From assembly GCA_006218045.1 (NCBI GenBank), contig VBWB01000027.1, positions 19,922-83,921 of the forward strand: DNA of 64,000 nucleotides, given 5' to 3'. Positions 45,958 to 56,017 of the stretch are shown here, piece by piece (the first letter of the stretch is position 1; the number at the start of each line of letters is the position of its first letter). This stretch comes from Stygiobacter sp. (GTDB lineage: Bacteria; Pseudomonadota; Alphaproteobacteria; Rhodospirillales; Magnetospirillaceae). The position numbers were made by a program, and so were the translations under genes. Under the pieces are notes generated by a model. The model saw only the letters and a list, made by a program, of their open reading frames with translations, did not search any database and had not been told where the DNA came from.

Positions 45958-46785
45958 ATGCCGTCATGGCCGCTGGATCAAGTGCTGCCGCTGGCCATCA
46001 TCCTGCCGCTGGTGGGCGTCGCCGCCGGCCTGATCGCCGGCCTGCTGGGGGTGGGCGGCGGCATCGTCGTCGTTCCGGTGCTGTATCACGTCTTCACCGT
46101 CTTGGGCCTGGACGAGGCGGTGCGCATGCATGTGGCGGTGGGCACCTCGCTGGCCACCATCATCGCCACCTCCACGTCGTCATGGCGATCGCATGCGCGC
46201 AAGGGCGCGGTGGACATGGATCTGTTGCGCGATTGGGGGCCGTTCATCCTGGTCGGCGTCGCCTTGGGCAGTCTGGCCGCCGGTTGGGTCAAGGGGCCGA
46301 TCCTCACCGGCATCTTCGCTGTCTTCGCATTTCTGGTTGCTCTGCACATGGCCTTTGGCCGCCCGCACTGGCGTCTGGGCCACAACCTGCCCACCGGTGC
46401 CGCCAAGGCCGGGCTGGCAACCCTGATCGGCGGCTGTTCGGCCATGATGGGCATCGGCGGCGGCACCTTCGCCGTGCCCACCCTGACCCTGTTCGGCACT
46501 CCCATTCACCGGGCGGTGGGCACCGCCTCGGCCATCGGCCTGATCATCGGCATCCCCGGCACCATCGGCTTCATCCTCACCGGCTGGAACGCGGCCCATC
46601 TGCCGCCGTTCAGCCTGGGTTACGTCAATCTGCTGGGGGTGGCGGCGATCCTGCCCACCTCCATGGCGGCGGCGCCGTGGGGGGCGCGGCTGGCCCATAG
46701 TCTGGACACAAGGCTGTTGCGCCGGGCCTTCGCCGTTTTCCTGTTCCTGACCTCGGTCCGCATGGCCTATGGCTTGCTGAACTGA
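45958..46785 (+). CDS. TauE/SafE (sulfite exporter) family transporter
   Basis: The 275-residue protein has about eight membrane helices in two repeats: GLIAGLLGVGGGIVVVPVLY near 24-43 and LIGGCSAMMGIGGGTFAVP near 155-173. The glycine-rich motifs are signatures of the TauE/SafE family, which exports sulfite, sulfoacetate and related organosulfur anions. The substrate here is unknown. The start ATG 45958 follows AAGGA; an ATG at 45940 in the same frame is possible. argC follows after a 58-base gap. Confidence 0.92.
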   Translation: MPSWPLDQVLPLAIILPLVGVAAGLIAGLLGVGGGIVVVPVLYHVFTVLGLDEAVRMHVAVGTSLATIIATSTSSWRSHARKGAVDMDLLRDWGPFILVGVALGSLAAGWVKGPILTGIFAVFAFLVALHMAFGRPHWRLGHNLPTGAAKAGLATLIGGCSAMMGIGGGTFAVPTLTLFGTPIHRAVGTASAIGLIIGIPGTIGFILTGWNAAHLPPFSLGYVNLLGVAAILPTSMAAAPWGARLAHSLDTRLLRRAFAVFLFLTSVRMAYGLLN

Positions 46786-46843
46786 CACCGCCCCTGCTAT
46801 CGTCCGCGCCAGTTTTGACCGATAGCAACGGAAAGGGTGTGTC

Positions 46844-47884
46844 ATGAGCGAGGTCAAGGTCGCGATTCTGGGGGCCAGCGGCTATACCGGGGCCGAGTTG
46901 GTGCGCATGCTGGCCAGCCATCCCACCTTCCGCATGACCGCGCTGACCGCCGACCGCAAGGCCGGCCAGGAGATGGCGGCGGTGTTCCCGCAATTCGCTG
47001 GCCTTGAGCTGCCGCGTCTGGTCAGCATCGATCAGGTGGATTTCGCTGGTATCGACGCGGTGTTCTGCGCCTTGCCCCACGGCACCACGCAAGAGGTCAT
47101 CGCCGGCCTGCCCGGTCACGTCAAGATCGTCGACCTGTCGGCGGATTTCCGTCTTTACGACCTGGAATCCTACAACACCTGGTACGGCCATCCGCACCAG
47201 GCGCCGGAGCTGCAAAAGCAGGCCGTCTACGGCCTGACCGAGTTGAAGCGTGACGCGGTCAAGACGGCGCGGCTGGTGGCCAATCCCGGCTGTTATCCGA
47301 CCTCGGTGCAGATCCCGCTGGTGCCGTTGCTCAAGGCCGGCCTGATCGCGGCGGAAGACATCATCATCGACGCCAAGTCGGGCACCTCGGGCGCCGGGCG
47401 CGCGGCCAAGGAAAACATCCTTTATTGCGAAGTGACCGAGGGCTTGCACGCCTATGGCATCGCCAGCCACCGCCACGCCCCCGAGATCGAGCAGGAACTG
47501 GGCGAAGCGGCGCGCAAGCCGGTCATCGTCAGCTTCACCCCGCATCTGATGCCCATGAGCCGGGGCATGCTGTCGACCATCAATGTGCGACTGGTCGACG
47601 GGGCCAAGGCCGCCGATCTGCGCGCCGCCTGGCAGCAGGTCTACAAGGACGAATCCTTCGTCAAGGTGCTACCCGCCGGAACGGCGCCGCAGACCCGGCA
47701 TGTGCGCGGCTCCAATTATTGCTTCATCAATGCCTTTGACGACCGGCTGCCGGGCCGCGTCATCATCTGTTCGGTCATCGACAATCTGGTCAAGGGCGCC
47801 TCGGGCCAAGCCATCCAGAACATGAACCTGATGTTCGGCCAGCCGGAAACCGCCGGCATCAGCCAGCAACCATTGTTCCCCTAG
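46844..47884 (+). CDS. argC: N-acetyl-gamma-glutamyl-phosphate reductase
   Basis: The 346-residue enzyme reduces N-acetylglutamyl phosphate in arginine synthesis. It has the NADP-binding GASGYTGAELVRML near residue 9, the catalytic Cys in ANPGCYPTS near 150, and HRHAPEIEQELG near 209. The length is normal. GGAAAGGG lies just upstream of the start. Unlike many bacteria, argC is not next to argB, which is coupled to engB at 20213. Confidence 0.97.
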   Translation: MSEVKVAILGASGYTGAELVRMLASHPTFRMTALTADRKAGQEMAAVFPQFAGLELPRLVSIDQVDFAGIDAVFCALPHGTTQEVIAGLPGHVKIVDLSADFRLYDLESYNTWYGHPHQAPELQKQAVYGLTELKRDAVKTARLVANPGCYPTSVQIPLVPLLKAGLIAAEDIIIDAKSGTSGAGRAAKENILYCEVTEGLHAYGIASHRHAPEIEQELGEAARKPVIVSFTPHLMPMSRGMLSTINVRLVDGAKAADLRAAWQQVYKDESFVKVLPAGTAPQTRHVRGSNYCFINAFDDRLPGRVIICSVIDNLVKGASGQAIQNMNLMFGQPETAGISQQPLFP

Positions 47885-48011
47885 ACCAGTTTCAGATGAA
47901 GCGGAAACCGGTCCAGGTTTCAAAAGTGGCCCGTGACGGGCCCGCTCAGGCGCCGCGCGGGCTTATCGCCTGTCCACGCTTCGCGTGAAAATGCTCTCAA
48001 GGAGTTTTCCC

Positions 48012-48539
48012 ATGTCCGGTCTGATCCTGCCCTTCAAGGGCACCAGCCCCACCATCGCCGCCGATTGCTTCGTCGCCCCCAACGCCACCATCATCGGCGA
48101 CGTGGCCGTCGGTGCCGGCACCAGCGTGTGGTTCGGCTGCGTCATCCGTGGCGATGTCCACGAGATCCGCATCGGCGAGCGCACCAATATCCAGGACGGC
48201 ACCATCATCCACGTCACCGGCGGCAAACTGGGCACCACTATCGGCTCGGATATCACCATCGGCCATGGCGCCGTGCTGCATGCCTGCACCTTGGAAGACG
48301 GCTGCTTCGTCGGCATGGGCGCGGTGGTGCTGGACGGCGCGGTGATCGAATCGGGCGCCATGGTCGCCGCCGGCGCGGTGGTGACGCCGGGCAAGCGGGT
48401 CAAGGCGGGCGAGCTGTGGTCGGGCAATCCGGCCAAGCTGATGCGGGCGTTGAAAGACGAGGAAATCGCCTTTTTCCCCAAATCGGCAGCCAATTACCGG
48501 ACTTTGGGTGATACCTATCGCCAAAGTCTAGGAGACTGA
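48012..48539 (+). CDS. Gamma-carbonic anhydrase family hexapeptide protein
   Basis: The 175-residue protein is a left-handed beta-helix with hexapeptide repeats. RGDVHEIRIGERTNIQDGT (about 47-65), the His in TIIHVT near 68 and IGHGAVLHACT near 84 carry the metal-ligand histidines of the gamma-class enzymes (YrdA/CaiE group). Activity in vivo is uncertain in this group. AAGGAG precedes ATG 48012. The 127 bases between argC and this gene hold GC-rich inverted repeats. Confidence 0.93.
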   Translation: MSGLILPFKGTSPTIAADCFVAPNATIIGDVAVGAGTSVWFGCVIRGDVHEIRIGERTNIQDGTIIHVTGGKLGTTIGSDITIGHGAVLHACTLEDGCFVGMGAVVLDGAVIESGAMVAAGAVVTPGKRVKAGELWSGNPAKLMRALKDEEIAFFPKSAANYRTLGDTYRQSLGD

Positions 48540-48632
48540 AATGGCGTTTGGGCATTTACCGAAAGGCAAGGCTTTCGGTGAACAGTGGCGGGATCGGCCA
48601 GAATCGGCCCTGCCCCTGAACGGAGCCCGGAT

Positions 48633-50318
48633 ATGAGCGAGAAGCGGTCGAGAAGCGGCCTGTTGTCACGCCTTGCCGCCCCCATCGCCAAGGTTGCCCG
48701 CCGCATGGTCCGGCGCGGCACCATCGACGAGATGTCGGCGGCCGATGCCGCGCGCGAGATGGAGCAGGCCCGTGCCGCCGCCCGCGCCGCCGCCGCCACC
48801 GATTCCCTGACCTCGGAAGATTTCCGTCTGGCCATGGAACAGGTGCTGCGCGAGGACCAGGGCCGCTTCGGCACCAAGCTGCACGTGGTGTCGCTGGTGG
48901 AATTCCGCGAGGCGGTCGGCGCCCGCTGGGCCAGGATTTCCGACAAGGTGATGATGATCGCCGAGGGCGTCATCACCAAGCACCTGGGCACCGGCAATCT
49001 GTTCGCCCGTCAGGGCAGCGATTTCTTCACCCTGGTGTTCCGCACCTGCAACGCCGATGAAGGCCGGCTGCGCGCCCACACCATCGCCCAGGAATTGGGG
49101 ACCAGACTGGTGGGCGACCAGTTCCAGGGCATCGACCGCCCGCTGGCCCTGTCGGCGGAAATGGATCTGGCCGACGCCGTCCAAAGCGACGGCACCTTGA
49201 ACCACCCGGCCATCCAGAAGGCGGTGGGGGAAAAGCGCGCCCTGATCGCCGGCACCATCAGCGACGCCGCCTCCCAGACCTGGGTGCCGCCGGCGACCAG
49301 CCAAGCGGCGGAAAAGCCGACCGCCAAGCATCACGTCATCCAGACCCAGCCCAGGCGCGCCGAAGTCAACCGCGACTTGCCCAACGCCGTCACCAGCGGC
49401 GAAAAGCCCGCCGTGAACCGCGATCCCGGCTGGGTGGCCATGGACGCGCCCAAGCGCATCAAGGATACCGATACCGCCTGGATCATCCTGGACAGCGGCC
49501 CGCGCCCGGAACAACCGACGCCGGGCAAGGCGCCGGCCATCGTGCCATCGGCTCCGCCCCTGCCCGACACCGCGCGGCTGTCCTTGCTGTGGCGCCCCAC
49601 CTGGGTCGGCGGCAGCGAAACCATCGGTGCCTATGTGGCCCGCATCCAGCGCCAGGACAAACCCGATGGCACGCCGGTGGACGGTTCGCTGGCCTATCCG
49701 CGCGACGATGAAAATTCGGTCCTGACCCTGGACCGCTATTGCATCGCCAATGCGCTCAGGGATTTCCGCGGTTCGGAAAACGCCGGCAACGGTTCGACCG
49801 TGGTGGTGCCCATCCATTGGACGACGCTCAGCGCCGATAACCGCATGGAGTATCTGGCTCCCTTCGCCGACATCACCCAGCAGGCGCGCAGCGCCCGGGT
49901 GATCATCGACCTGTTCGGCGTCCCCGATCAGGCCAGCGCCCGCCAAATGGCCGAAATCATCGCCATCGCCAGGGGCCTGTGCCGCGAGGTGGTGCTGCGC
50001 ACCCGCCTGGCCGACAGCCGGGCCAAGCTGGCCGCCGATTGCGGCGCCTCAATGATCGGCATCGACCTGTCGCAATTGTCGCCAGCGGAACGCACCGACG
50101 ACACCGCCTTGCTGAACAATCTGCGCCGCTTCCTCGATCAGGCCGGCACCTTCGGCCTGGGCGCCTATGTGTGGGGGGCGCGCCGCCGCGCCGCCGTGGT
50201 CGGCGCGGTCCAAGGCGGCTTCGCCATGGTCAACGGTCCGGCGCTGATGAAGGATATCGCCAAGCCGGCCAAGGTCTTGCCGGCACCCAAGGCCCGCTTT
50301 TCCGCCATGCCCACCTGA
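48633..50318 (+). CDS. Degenerate GGDEF/EAL-like protein (unrecognised), 561 aa
   Basis: The N-terminal half contains a segment (RQGSDFFTLVF, near residue 128) where a GGDEF motif would stand, and the surrounding pattern resembles a diguanylate cyclase that has lost its active site. A proline-rich linker spans about 215-310. The C-terminal half has a beta/alpha-barrel look (ARVIIDLFGVPD, LAADCGASMIGIDLSQL) that could be a decayed EAL-like or other TIM-barrel domain. I treat this as a weak structural guess. The start at 48633 has GGAG nine bases upstream. It is followed after two bases by a membrane protein gene. Confidence 0.6.
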   Translation: MSEKRSRSGLLSRLAAPIAKVARRMVRRGTIDEMSAADAAREMEQARAAARAAAATDSLTSEDFRLAMEQVLREDQGRFGTKLHVVSLVEFREAVGARWARISDKVMMIAEGVITKHLGTGNLFARQGSDFFTLVFRTCNADEGRLRAHTIAQELGTRLVGDQFQGIDRPLALSAEMDLADAVQSDGTLNHPAIQKAVGEKRALIAGTISDAASQTWVPPATSQAAEKPTAKHHVIQTQPRRAEVNRDLPNAVTSGEKPAVNRDPGWVAMDAPKRIKDTDTAWIILDSGPRPEQPTPGKAPAIVPSAPPLPDTARLSLLWRPTWVGGSETIGAYVARIQRQDKPDGTPVDGSLAYPRDDENSVLTLDRYCIANALRDFRGSENAGNGSTVVVPIHWTTLSADNRMEYLAPFADITQQARSARVIIDLFGVPDQASARQMAEIIAIARGLCREVVLRTRLADSRAKLAADCGASMIGIDLSQLSPAERTDDTALLNNLRRFLDQAGTFGLGAYVWGARRRAAVVGAVQGGFAMVNGPALMKDIAKPAKVLPAPKARFSAMPT

Positions 50319-50320
50319 TC

Positions 50321-51703
50321 ATGCGCAGCCTCGCCGCCACCCTCGCCCTGCTGTGCGTGATTGCCGGCGCCATTGCCCAGCCCTTGGGCGGCGGTCCCTT
50401 CGCCGGCTTGGCCGCCGCTGCCGCCATGGTGCTTTATCTGCTGCTGGAAGGCTGGGGCTGCCGCCGCAATGGTCGCATCATCCTGGCTCTGGCCGTTGCC
50501 GCCGCCGCGGCGACGCTGATCTGGCACCCCCAGCCGCTGCCGCTGCTGGCCCGCGCCGGCACCGCCGCCGCCGCCATCATCGGCCTGTTCACCGCCTTGG
50601 GGTTTTTGCGTGAGGCGGCGGAAAGCTCGACCCTGGTGCAGGAATGCGGGCAATTACTGGTGCGCCAGCCGCCGGGGCGGCGCTATCTGGCCCTGACCCT
50701 GGGCAGCCACGTGATTTCCCTGGTGCTGAATTTCGGCGTCCTGCCGCTGCTGGGGACCATGGTGGTCAAGGGCAATACCCTGGACGCCGCCGGCGGTGAT
50801 GCGCGCATCGTCGCCATCCGCGCCCAGCGCATGCTGTCGGCCATGCTGCGCGGCTTCGCCGTGATGACCGTGTGGTCGCCGTTATCGGTGTCCTTCGCCG
50901 TCACCGTGGCGGTGGTCCCCGGCCTGGCCTGGCAAACCCTGTTGCCGGTGCAAATCGTGCTTTCCGTCCTGTTGCTGCTGTTGGGACTGGTCCTCGACCG
51001 CCGCGCCTTTCCGCCGCGGGCCCAGCCCCTGGCCCCCGTGGCGGCGGGGCCGCAGGATTGGCGTCCGGCCTGGGCCATGGCCGCCCTGGTGGCGGCGGTG
51101 GTGGCGGGCTCGGTGCTGGTGGCGGAACTGTCGTCGGTGCGTCTGGTCAATGGCGCCATGATGGTGGTGCCGCCCGCTGGCCTGATCTGGCTGTGGGTGC
51201 AGCAACGCCACATCCGCGCCGTCCTCGGCGGGTTGTGGCGCAAGCTGCTGGTCAGCCTGCCCGGCTTCCGCGACGAGGTGGCCATGCTGGGCGGCGCCAT
51301 GTTCGTCGGCACCGTCGCCACCGGCTTCGTCTCGGCCGAGCGCATCGGCGCGGTCATCGAGGGCCTGGGCCTGCCGCCCTTGCTGCTGGTGATCCTGCTG
51401 GCCTGGGCGGTCATGGCCCTGGCTCAGATCGGCGTGTCGCAGATCGTCACCACCACCTTGCTGGGCGGCGCCCTGATCCATGCGGTTCCGCCGCTGGTCC
51501 TGGCCAGCGCCCTGATGGGGGCCTGGGCCTTGTCCGCCTGTTCCACCCCGGTGGGGGCGGCGGTGCTGACCGTGGCCCGTATCGGCCAAGTGCCGGTACG
51601 GGTGGTCGCCCATGACTGGAACAGCCGCTATGTGCTGACCGGCGCCATCGTGCTGGCGCTGTGGCTGGCGGCACTGAACTCTGCCTTATTCCTGTTTGGC
51701 TGA
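50321..51703 (+). CDS. Multi-spanning membrane protein, 460 aa
   Basis: About ten to twelve hydrophobic helices span the whole protein. It resembles ion-transporter-type permeases, with an internal two-half symmetry (GSHVISLVLNFGVLPLLGTM and GVSQIVTTTLLGGALI), but I cannot name the family. The start ATG 50321 lies two bases after the preceding stop, so coupling is likely. It probably transports a small anion or solute. The preceding gene may be a partner. Confidence 0.75.
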   Translation: MRSLAATLALLCVIAGAIAQPLGGGPFAGLAAAAAMVLYLLLEGWGCRRNGRIILALAVAAAAATLIWHPQPLPLLARAGTAAAAIIGLFTALGFLREAAESSTLVQECGQLLVRQPPGRRYLALTLGSHVISLVLNFGVLPLLGTMVVKGNTLDAAGGDARIVAIRAQRMLSAMLRGFAVMTVWSPLSVSFAVTVAVVPGLAWQTLLPVQIVLSVLLLLLGLVLDRRAFPPRAQPLAPVAAGPQDWRPAWAMAALVAAVVAGSVLVAELSSVRLVNGAMMVVPPAGLIWLWVQQRHIRAVLGGLWRKLLVSLPGFRDEVAMLGGAMFVGTVATGFVSAERIGAVIEGLGLPPLLLVILLAWAVMALAQIGVSQIVTTTLLGGALIHAVPPLVLASALMGAWALSACSTPVGAAVLTVARIGQVPVRVVAHDWNSRYVLTGAIVLALWLAALNSALFLFG

Positions 51704-51760
51704 TGCCAGGAAACGACGGGTCGGCTACACTCGCCCCCAGGATGGGTGGACGGAACCGGC

Positions 51761-54202
51761 ATGACGCGTAGAAACAGGATCATCGTACTCTCTTTGGTCA
51801 CCTTGGCCGCCATCGGCTTGGCCCTTGTGCTGACGCGCGACTGGCAGGCGCCGTTGCAAGGCGTCCTGGCCCGGGCCGAGCGGGCCTTGGGCCTGTCCAT
51901 CACCATCGGCGGCAAGACCCGGCTGGCATTGCTGCCGCCAGCCCTGACCGCCGAGCAGGTACGCCTGCACAAGGACGGCGCCGACATCGCCACCATCGGT
52001 CGCCTGTCGTTGCGGCTGGCCCCGGTCAGCCTGTTCACCGGCACTCTCGACGTGCGCGGGCTGGTGGCCGAGCATCTGCGCCTGGGCACCAGCCTCGATC
52101 TGGACCGCGTCGAAGCCCATCTGGACGGACGGAAGCTGGACGGCTTCACCAAGATCGACGGCCACAATCTGACCTTCAGCGCGGCTCTCGACGCCAAGGA
52201 CGGGAAAACCGCCAGCCTGCGGCTGTCCGCCCCGGCCCTGGGGGCGGCGCTCCATTTCAACGGCAGTCTGGATCGCGATGGCGAAGGACCGGTGCTGTCG
52301 GGTCGGCTGACCCTGAACAGCGGCGAACTGGCGGCCTGGGCGCCGCGTCTCGACCTGCCGGCGGGAGCGACGTTGAAGGCCGAAGCCGACATCGAGGCCG
52401 GCGCCGGCCAATTGGCCCTGATCAACCTGACCATGACCAGCCTGGGCAGTCGCGCCGCCGGATCGGTGCAGGTGCTGGCCGGCAGCCCGGTGCTGGCCGA
52501 AGCCGACCTCGAGGTCGACAGTCTCGACCTGGATGCCTGGCGCCCGGTCAAGGGCAATGCCCTGACCAATCTGCTGCCCGCCGCCCTGACCCCACCCGAA
52601 ACCGTCGTCAAGCCGCCGGCACCGCCCTTGCCGCCCCCGGCCAACGTGGCCGCCGCCCCGGCACCCATCCTGCCCGATCTGCTGGCCAATATGGCGCTGA
52701 CCCTGCACAGCCTGCGCTGGCACGGACAAAACCTGCGCGACGTGCACATCCGCGCTGGCCTGGATCAGGGCCAAGTGGTGCTGCGCCATGCCCAGGCCGA
52801 TCTGGGGCGCGATTGGCGGGTCAATGCCGATGGCGTCCTCGCCGGTCAGGATTTCAAGGGCCGGCTGCGGGTCAACGGCCCCAGCCTGTCGGGCCGCGCC
52901 GATGTGGCGGCCTTGTGGCCGCGCCTGGATCTGACCGATATCCATCTCAACCGCGACGGCACCTTCGTTCGCGGCAAGCTGTCGACGCAGTGGACCGACG
53001 GCGTATCGGCCCAATGGAGTGGCCAGATCGGCAGTTGGAGCGACACCGCCGCCACCCTCCGCCTGCTTCCGGTCAAGGATGGCTTCGACGCGTCGGAACT
53101 GGCTCTGCGCATCGGCACCCTGGCGGTGGAAGGCCAGGCGCACGGCGATTTTTCCGGCCCCCGCCCGCGCATCGACGCCGTCCTGCGCGGCGGCGACATC
53201 GATTTGAAGGCGCTGCCCACTTCACCCCTGGCCGTGCCGCCGGTCCGTGCCCCCAAATTGCTGGGCCGCCAGAAGATTCCCGCCGGCCCGGCGCAGCCCA
53301 AGCCGGTGGCCGCCCCGGCCAAGGGCGCCGCGCCGTTTTCCACCGCACCGCTGGACTGGTCGGGGCTGGAGGCGGTGGACGGCACCTGGAAACTCCAGGC
53401 GCAATCGCTGTCCGGTGATTTCGGTCGGCTGGAACAGCCGGTGCTGACCGCGCAGATGAACAACGGCACCGCCAGGATCGAAAACTTCAGCGCCGGCTAT
53501 CTGGGTGGCACCGTCAACGCCAGCGGCGCCGCCAGCGGCGGTCCGGTCCCCACATTGCGCCTGGATGCCAAGCTGAACGGCCTGGACATGGCGCGGCTGA
53601 AGCCGGCCCTGGCCGGCCTGTCGGTGGACAGCGGCAAGATCAGCGGCACTCTGCGGCTGCACAGTTTCGGCAAAAGCCAGCGCGACATGGCCGCCAACGC
53701 CCAGGGCGAAGGCCGGATCGAGGGTGGCCCCGGCAGCATCGGCGGCGTCGATCTGGCCGCCATCGACAGCCAATTGGCGCGCCTGGAAAATATCGGCAAC
53801 GTGCTGTCCCTGGCCCAAACCGGGCTGGGCGGTGGCCACACCGCCTATTCCCGCCTGTCCGGACAACTGATCGTCAAGGACGGCACCGTCCGCAGCCCCG
53901 ACCTGCTGCTGGCGGCGACCGGCGGCAGCCTGGGCGCCGATGGCAGCGTCGATCTGGCGCAATGGAGTACGGACAGCACGGTCTCGCTGACCTTGGCCTC
54001 GTTGCCGTCAACCCCCATCGTGCTGCGGCTGTCCGGTCCGCTGGGCAATCCGCGCAAGGTGGTGGACGTCAACGCCCTGCAACGGGCCTTGGTGCAAAGC
54101 GGCCTGGGCCGCGCCCTGGGAGGAAAGCCGACCGGCGATGGTCAGAAAGGCGGCGGCAAGATCCTGAACAACCTGTTCCGCGCCTTCGGCGGCAAAAACT
54201 GA
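51761..54202 (+). CDS. AsmA family protein
   Basis: The 813-residue protein has one N-terminal membrane anchor (about 7-25) and a very long periplasmic beta-rich region typical of AsmA, ending in an AsmA-type C-terminal region (about 610-700, with LNGLDMARLKPALAGLSV and SGTLRLHSFGKSQRDMAANA). Two proline/alanine linkers occur, near 285-305 and 500-525. AsmA-like proteins help outer-membrane assembly and lipid transfer. It is convergent with the first chemoreceptor gene, with the two stops directly adjacent (54202/54203). Confidence 0.88.
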   Translation: MTRRNRIIVLSLVTLAAIGLALVLTRDWQAPLQGVLARAERALGLSITIGGKTRLALLPPALTAEQVRLHKDGADIATIGRLSLRLAPVSLFTGTLDVRGLVAEHLRLGTSLDLDRVEAHLDGRKLDGFTKIDGHNLTFSAALDAKDGKTASLRLSAPALGAALHFNGSLDRDGEGPVLSGRLTLNSGELAAWAPRLDLPAGATLKAEADIEAGAGQLALINLTMTSLGSRAAGSVQVLAGSPVLAEADLEVDSLDLDAWRPVKGNALTNLLPAALTPPETVVKPPAPPLPPPANVAAAPAPILPDLLANMALTLHSLRWHGQNLRDVHIRAGLDQGQVVLRHAQADLGRDWRVNADGVLAGQDFKGRLRVNGPSLSGRADVAALWPRLDLTDIHLNRDGTFVRGKLSTQWTDGVSAQWSGQIGSWSDTAATLRLLPVKDGFDASELALRIGTLAVEGQAHGDFSGPRPRIDAVLRGGDIDLKALPTSPLAVPPVRAPKLLGRQKIPAGPAQPKPVAAPAKGAAPFSTAPLDWSGLEAVDGTWKLQAQSLSGDFGRLEQPVLTAQMNNGTARIENFSAGYLGGTVNASGAASGGPVPTLRLDAKLNGLDMARLKPALAGLSVDSGKISGTLRLHSFGKSQRDMAANAQGEGRIEGGPGSIGGVDLAAIDSQLARLENIGNVLSLAQTGLGGGHTAYSRLSGQLIVKDGTVRSPDLLLAATGGSLGADGSVDLAQWSTDSTVSLTLASLPSTPIVLRLSGPLGNPRKVVDVNALQRALVQSGLGRALGGKPTGDGQKGGGKILNNLFRAFGGKN

Positions 54203-55882
54203 TCAGGCCGACCGCACCGTCACCAGGAAATTGCCGACTTCATCCTTCAGCCGTCCGGTCTGCTGGCCGAGACTGTCCGAGGATTGCGATACCTGGGTGG
54301 CGTGGCGGCCCACGTCTTCGGTGACGCCGACCAGACGGGTGATGAATTCCGACACGTCCCGGGCGCCCGACGCCGCTTGGTTGACGTTGCGGCTGATTTC
54401 CTTGGTCGCCGCCGATTGTTCCTCGACCGCCGCGGCGATGGCCGAGGCCACTTCCGACATGGCGCCGATGGTGTGGCCGATGGCGCGGATGGCGTCCACC
54501 GCGTCATGGGTGGCATTCTGCACGGCGACGATCTGGTCGGTGATCTCCTGGGTGGCCAGGGTCTTGACCTCGCCGGCGACCACGGCGAAGCCCTTGCCGG
54601 CTTCGCCAGCGCGAGCCGCCTCGATGGTGGCGTTCAGCGCCAGCAGGTTGGTCTGGCTGGCGATGGCCGAGATCAACTTGACCACCTCGCCGATCTTGCT
54701 GGCCGCCTGCGACAGGCCATGGATGCAGGTGTCTGTCTCGGCCGCCTTGCCCACCGCTTCGTCGGCGATACGGGTGGAATGCTGGACCTGACCGCTGATT
54801 TCCTGGATCGAGGTCGACAATTCCTCGGTGGCCGAGGCCACGGTCTGGATATTGGCGTTGACCTGCTCGGCGGCACCCGCGACGTTGGTGGCATCGTTGC
54901 GGGCGCTGACGGCGATGTCGGCCATGCCACGGGCGGCACCGTCATTGTCGCCCACCGCCCGGCCCATGCCGTCGACCACCGCCTGGACGCTTTGCTCGAA
55001 GCGATCGGCCAGGGCCATCATCGCCTGATGCCGTTCCGCTTCGGCCCCGGTTTTCATCTGTTCCTGCTCGGCCCGCAGACGGGCGGCGCTGGCCGCTTCG
55101 TCGCGCAGCACATGGATCGCCTTGGCCAGGATGCCGATTTCGTCGGCGCGCCCCGTCGCCGGCACCGGGACGGCGTAGTCGCCCCGGCTGATGCGCCCGG
55201 TGACCTGGGCCAGTTGGCGCATGGGACCCGCGATGGAGCGGGCCAGGGTGACGGCGATGGCCAGGACCACCAGCAAGATGCCCAGGCTGATCAGGGCCAG
55301 ATCGCGCAAGGTGGTGCGGAAGGCGGCATCCACGTCATCCAGATAGATGCCGGTGCCGACCATCCAGCGCCACGGCTGATAGCCGACCACCGATGACACC
55401 TTGCGTTCGGCCTCGGTCTTGCCGGCCTTGGGAAACCAGTAATACAGATGACCGCCATTACCCTTGGCCAGATCGATCATGGCGGCGATGAAGGTCTGGC
55501 CGGTGGCGTCCTTGGCATCGATGAAATTCTTGCCCTCGCGCTCGGGGCGCGGCCCCAGCACCAGGGTATTGCCGTCGAAATCATAGACGAAGAAATATTC
55601 GGCGCCGTCATAGCGCATGCCGCGGATGGCATCCTTGGCCAGTTTCTGCGCCGTGGCCTGATCGAACTCGCCCTTGTTGGCGCGGCTGTCGAATTCAAGC
55701 GCGATGTCGCGGGCGGCTTCCGACAGGTTGCGGGTCTTGGCGATGGCCGCATCCAGCTTTTCCTGTTTGACGAAATCGGCGGCCACATAGGTCAGCCCCA
55801 ACAAGCCCAAGGCACTGACCACGACCAAGCCGATCAGACGGATCATCACCGTCTTCGGCTGCATTCCCATCGCACGCGCCAT
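54203..55882 (-). CDS. Methyl-accepting chemotaxis protein with single Cache sensor, copy 1
   Basis: The 559-residue receptor has membrane helices near 12-32 and 185-205, a periplasmic Cache_2-type domain (about 35-185, YFFVYDFDG near 95), a HAMP domain (about 208-260) and a cytoplasmic signalling domain (about 285-555). The hairpin tip [18 protein letters not shown] near 443 is present, but the next segment runs TQEITDQI, where related receptors have about six more residues (TAKATE type) between Q and E. It and the next gene are tandem duplicates. The start 55882 follows GTGGGGAA. Confidence 0.93.
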   Translation of the reverse strand: MARAMGMQPKTVMIRLIGLVVVSALGLLGLTYVAADFVKQEKLDAAIAKTRNLSEAARDIALEFDSRANKGEFDQATAQKLAKDAIRGMRYDGAEYFFVYDFDGNTLVLGPRPEREGKNFIDAKDATGQTFIAAMIDLAKGNGGHLYYWFPKAGKTEAERKVSSVVGYQPWRWMVGTGIYLDDVDAAFRTTLRDLALISLGILLVVLAIAVTLARSIAGPMRQLAQVTGRISRGDYAVPVPATGRADEIGILAKAIHVLRDEAASAARLRAEQEQMKTGAEAERHQAMMALADRFEQSVQAVVDGMGRAVGDNDGAARGMADIAVSARNDATNVAGAAEQVNANIQTVASATEELSTSIQEISGQVQHSTRIADEAVGKAAETDTCIHGLSQAASKIGEVVKLISAIASQTNLLALNATIEAARAGEAGKGFAVVAGEVKTLATQEITDQIVAVQNATHDAVDAIRAIGHTIGAMSEVASAIAAAVEEQSAATKEISRNVNQAASGARDVSEFITRLVGVTEDVGRHATQVSQSSDSLGQQTGRLKDEVGNFLVTVRSA

Positions 55883-56017
55883 GCTTCCCCACTCCATGGG
55901 CAGGACCAAGGAAACGAGTATTTGCCGTCAACGCGTGGACGGCAAGGGTGCATAGATTTGATTATCTCGAGAAACAAGCCATGGGGCTGCGGCTTAACCG
56001 CAACCCCATGATGTAGC

